Below, one piece after another: positions 4,571 through 6,517 of a stretch of 6,517 nucleotides of DNA. The position numbers were made by a program, and so were the translations under genes. Source of the stretch: Lewinellaceae bacterium (GTDB taxonomy: Bacteria; Bacteroidota; Bacteroidia; Chitinophagales; Saprospiraceae); the NCBI GenBank assembly GCA_020636135.1, contig JACJYK010000007.1:1-6517 (forward strand). The letters run 5' to 3'. The notes beneath the pieces were generated by a model. It saw only the letters and a program-made list of their open reading frames with translations, was not told the DNA's origin and searched no databases. The stretch's first letter is position 1. The number at the start of each line of letters is the position of its first letter.

Positions 4571-6487
4571 ATGACTACCTTATTGGCAAATACACCATTA
4601 GAAAATCACCCCCAAACGGCACCGCAGATCACGGTAACTTTAATGGATCATCTCGGAGCGAAACAGATGGCCCTGCGTTTTCCATATGATGACCGGATCA
4701 AAACCCACCTCATGAAATTGGAAGGCATCCGCTTTTCACGCACACATCGTTGTTTGTACATTCCGGCAACGAATGAAAATTACTTTCGTTTATTGGCTCA
4801 CTGTAAAGGTGTAATTTGGGTAGATGTAAAGGCATTATTTCATGATACAAGCTCCTCACAAAAAATACAAGAAACTGTCAAAATAACAACCACACAAGAT
4901 ACCTCAGCGAGCACCACACTTTTATCTCTTAAACCATCAACCTCAAAACATTCTTCAATTACCGGTACCACTGACTTTGCCGGGTCATTAAGTGAAAACT
5001 CCGGCATATCCGTCCCTGAGGCGGAGCACTTCGTAATGCCTGAAGACGGCGACAAACAGGCTGCGAACATATCCAGACCATCCAATGAATGGAAAGGCCT
5101 GGAGATTACTTACAACAATAGACATTTTTTAATCAAAATGCCTTTTCGCGAAGAAGATGTGTTGTTCCTAAAGGAATTAAAAGGATGGTGGCAAAGCACG
5201 GATAGAATGTGGCTGGTCAAAGCAACCGTTGCGAACTTAGAAGCAATACAAACCCATTTTAATTATTGGGAGATTCTTGTTTACCAGAAAATTGATGACT
5301 TGATTCGTCGGTCCACCGATCCCATTGTTATTGAATTGTATCATACTCCAGAGCATCCTAAGCATGTGGCGATCAAACTTTCCGGGTATGGTGTGGATCA
5401 GGATTTTATTCGTCGCCTGACATGGAGGGAATATGACAAACAGTTTAAACGCTGGTGGATTCCTTATGATGATAAACTCATAATACGGGTCATCGAACAC
5501 TTTAAGCAAGCCGGAGCTAAAGTCATCAACCGGGTCCCCGTTGATCCCAAGCTGGTAAAGACGGTAGTTCCTTCGCCTGGAGATCAACAACGGGTTTTAC
5601 TCCTTAAATTTCATAATCACCAGCATGTCTTAAAGACATTCACGGACACGCTGATACGAATGCGATACAGCTGGAGGACTATTAAACAATACACCGGTAA
5701 ACTGTACGGTTTTTTACAGTGGCTGCATCCAAAATCAATCATCGAAGCCACAGAAAAAGATGTGAATGCGTATTTGTCCCTACTGGCAACTCAAGAGGTA
5801 AGTGAAAGCTTATTACACGCAGCTGTAAGCGCAGTAAAATTTTATTTTGAAAAAGTACAATTTGCGACTGCAATCGAAATTGAACAAATCAAGAGACCTA
5901 AGAAAGCGCATCGCTTACCGGTTATTTTAAGTTTATCCGAAGTCGATCGTTTATTCCGCTCCGTAGACAATCTTAAGCATGTGGCAGTCTTGTATACGAT
6001 CTACAGCAGTGGCTTAAGACTCAATGAACTCCTATCGTTAAAAATTGCCGACATTTACTGGGATCGAAATCAAATTATTGTGCGAGGGGGTAAGGGTAAG
6101 AAAGATCGTTCGGTCATGCTCAGTGCGCGGCTTAAGGAATTACTGGTCTTTTATTTTGATCAATATAAACCCAAGTACTGGTTATTCGAAGGGCAACGGG
6201 AGGATTCCCCCTATGCCGCAACCAGTGTCCAGCAAATCGTAAAACGCGCTGCGAAGAAAGCGAAGATTCATCGTCAGGTAACGCCACACACCTTAAGGCA
6301 TTGTTTCGCTACACATCTCTTGGACCAGGGCACTGATGTGCGTTTCATCCAGGAATTACTTGGTCATAAGGACATCAAAACGACATTGATTTATACGCAT
6401 GTTACGAATAAGTCCCTCGATATGATCAAAAGTCCTTTAGATCAACTAGACCCGAATCATAAACCCTGGAAAAAAGCGCAACTTTGA
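4571..6487 (+). CDS. Tyrosine recombinase with triple-repeat N-terminal extension
   Basis: This is a DNA strand-exchange enzyme of the tyrosine recombinase family (XerC/D-like, phage-integrase fold). The 638-residue product is about twice the usual length. The C-terminal half is complete: core-binding domain about 343-448, then the catalytic domain with Arg483 (SSGLR), Lys508 (GGKGKKDR), His573 and Arg576 (PHTLRH), His599 (LLGHKD) and nucleophile Tyr608 (IYTHV), ending with IKSPLDQL. The N-terminal half has three related modules at about 20-91, 174-248 and 250-321. Each has a hydrophobic strand, an acidic turn, a helix with K/R-x-L, and an R/K-x-W or C-L-hydrophobic strand. A Ser/Thr-rich linker fills about 92-170. 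ATG 4571 is chosen; TTG 4550 would add seven residues. AT-rich codons contrast with the purN operon, suggesting transfer. It lacks the extra IntI insertion between Lys508 and His573. Its target sites are not identified. Confidence 0.93.
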   Translation: MTTLLANTPLENHPQTAPQITVTLMDHLGAKQMALRFPYDDRIKTHLMKLEGIRFSRTHRCLYIPATNENYFRLLAHCKGVIWVDVKALFHDTSSSQKIQETVKITTTQDTSASTTLLSLKPSTSKHSSITGTTDFAGSLSENSGISVPEAEHFVMPEDGDKQAANISRPSNEWKGLEITYNNRHFLIKMPFREEDVLFLKELKGWWQSTDRMWLVKATVANLEAIQTHFNYWEILVYQKIDDLIRRSTDPIVIELYHTPEHPKHVAIKLSGYGVDQDFIRRLTWREYDKQFKRWWIPYDDKLIIRVIEHFKQAGAKVINRVPVDPKLVKTVVPSPGDQQRVLLLKFHNHQHVLKTFTDTLIRMRYSWRTIKQYTGKLYGFLQWLHPKSIIEATEKDVNAYLSLLATQEVSESLLHAAVSAVKFYFEKVQFATAIEIEQIKRPKKAHRLPVILSLSEVDRLFRSVDNLKHVAVLYTIYSSGLRLNELLSLKIADIYWDRNQIIVRGGKGKKDRSVMLSARLKELLVFYFDQYKPKYWLFEGQREDSPYAATSVQQIVKRAAKKAKIHRQVTPHTLRHCFATHLLDQGTDVRFIQELLGHKDIKTTLIYTHVTNKSLDMIKSPLDQLDPNHKPWKKAQL

Positions 6488-6517
6488 TACAAGAAATACG
6501 TGGATATAAGTAAGTTA

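Noticed and set aside
5950..6487. Integron integrase (IntI)
   Set aside because: The YTHV...SPLD ending is IntI-like, but the diagnostic extra insertion between the catalytic Lys and the H-x-x-R motif is missing and no attC sites are visible. The match is to general Bacteroidota Xer-like recombinases.
4543..6511. ACTTATAT (4543-4550) and ATATAAGT (6504-6511) as inverted ends flanking the recombinase gene
   Set aside because: Only 8 AT-rich bases match, similarity does not extend outward or inward, and chance is a sufficient explanation. The element's true right end is probably outside the window.

Overview
The window looks like chromosomal DNA of a Bacteroidota bacterium, possibly of the Saprospiria type, although I cannot fix the genus by eye. 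Three things support this. The gene order bamD - omega subunit - coaBC - DUF4835/PorD is a recurrent Bacteroidota neighbourhood. PorD itself is confined to that phylum. A Bacteroidota-type promoter (TTTG, 19 bases, TAnnTTTG) sits directly in front of bamD.

Layout: (1) Bases 1-468 are AT-richer non-coding DNA. They hold an 8-bp-arm palindrome (16-33), a degenerate 7-bp tandem array (241-303), a 20-bp imperfect tandem duplication (412-451) and the promoter (431-461). (2) Bases 469-4416 are a tightly packed, GC-richer, plus-strand cluster of five genes: bamD, an rpoZ-like omega subunit, coaBC, porD and purN. Spacing is a 41-base overlap, then gaps of 76, 6 and 7 bases, so one operon is the simplest reading. 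(3) Bases 4417-4570 are intergenic with small hairpins and words shared with the leftmost region. (4) Bases 4571-6487 encode a large AT-richer tyrosine recombinase with a long, internally repeated N-terminal extension. The last 30 bases hold no recognisable gene.

The cluster combines housekeeping functions. BamD inserts outer-membrane beta-barrels. PorD is tied to type IX secretion. CoaBC makes 4'-phosphopantetheine for coenzyme A. The omega subunit stabilises RNA polymerase. PurN carries out the first formyl transfer of purine synthesis. They share growth-linked supply and envelope roles but do not form one pathway.

The least ordinary item is the recombinase. All catalytic residues are present, but about 340 residues precede the usual core-binding domain. 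They contain three copies of a module (about 50-70 residues each) that resembles the HARP motif of SMARCAL1-type helicases, with a Ser/Thr-rich linker between copies one and two. I see no CRISPR array, tRNA, rRNA or complete insertion sequence, and nothing that amounts to a demonstrably new multi-gene system.
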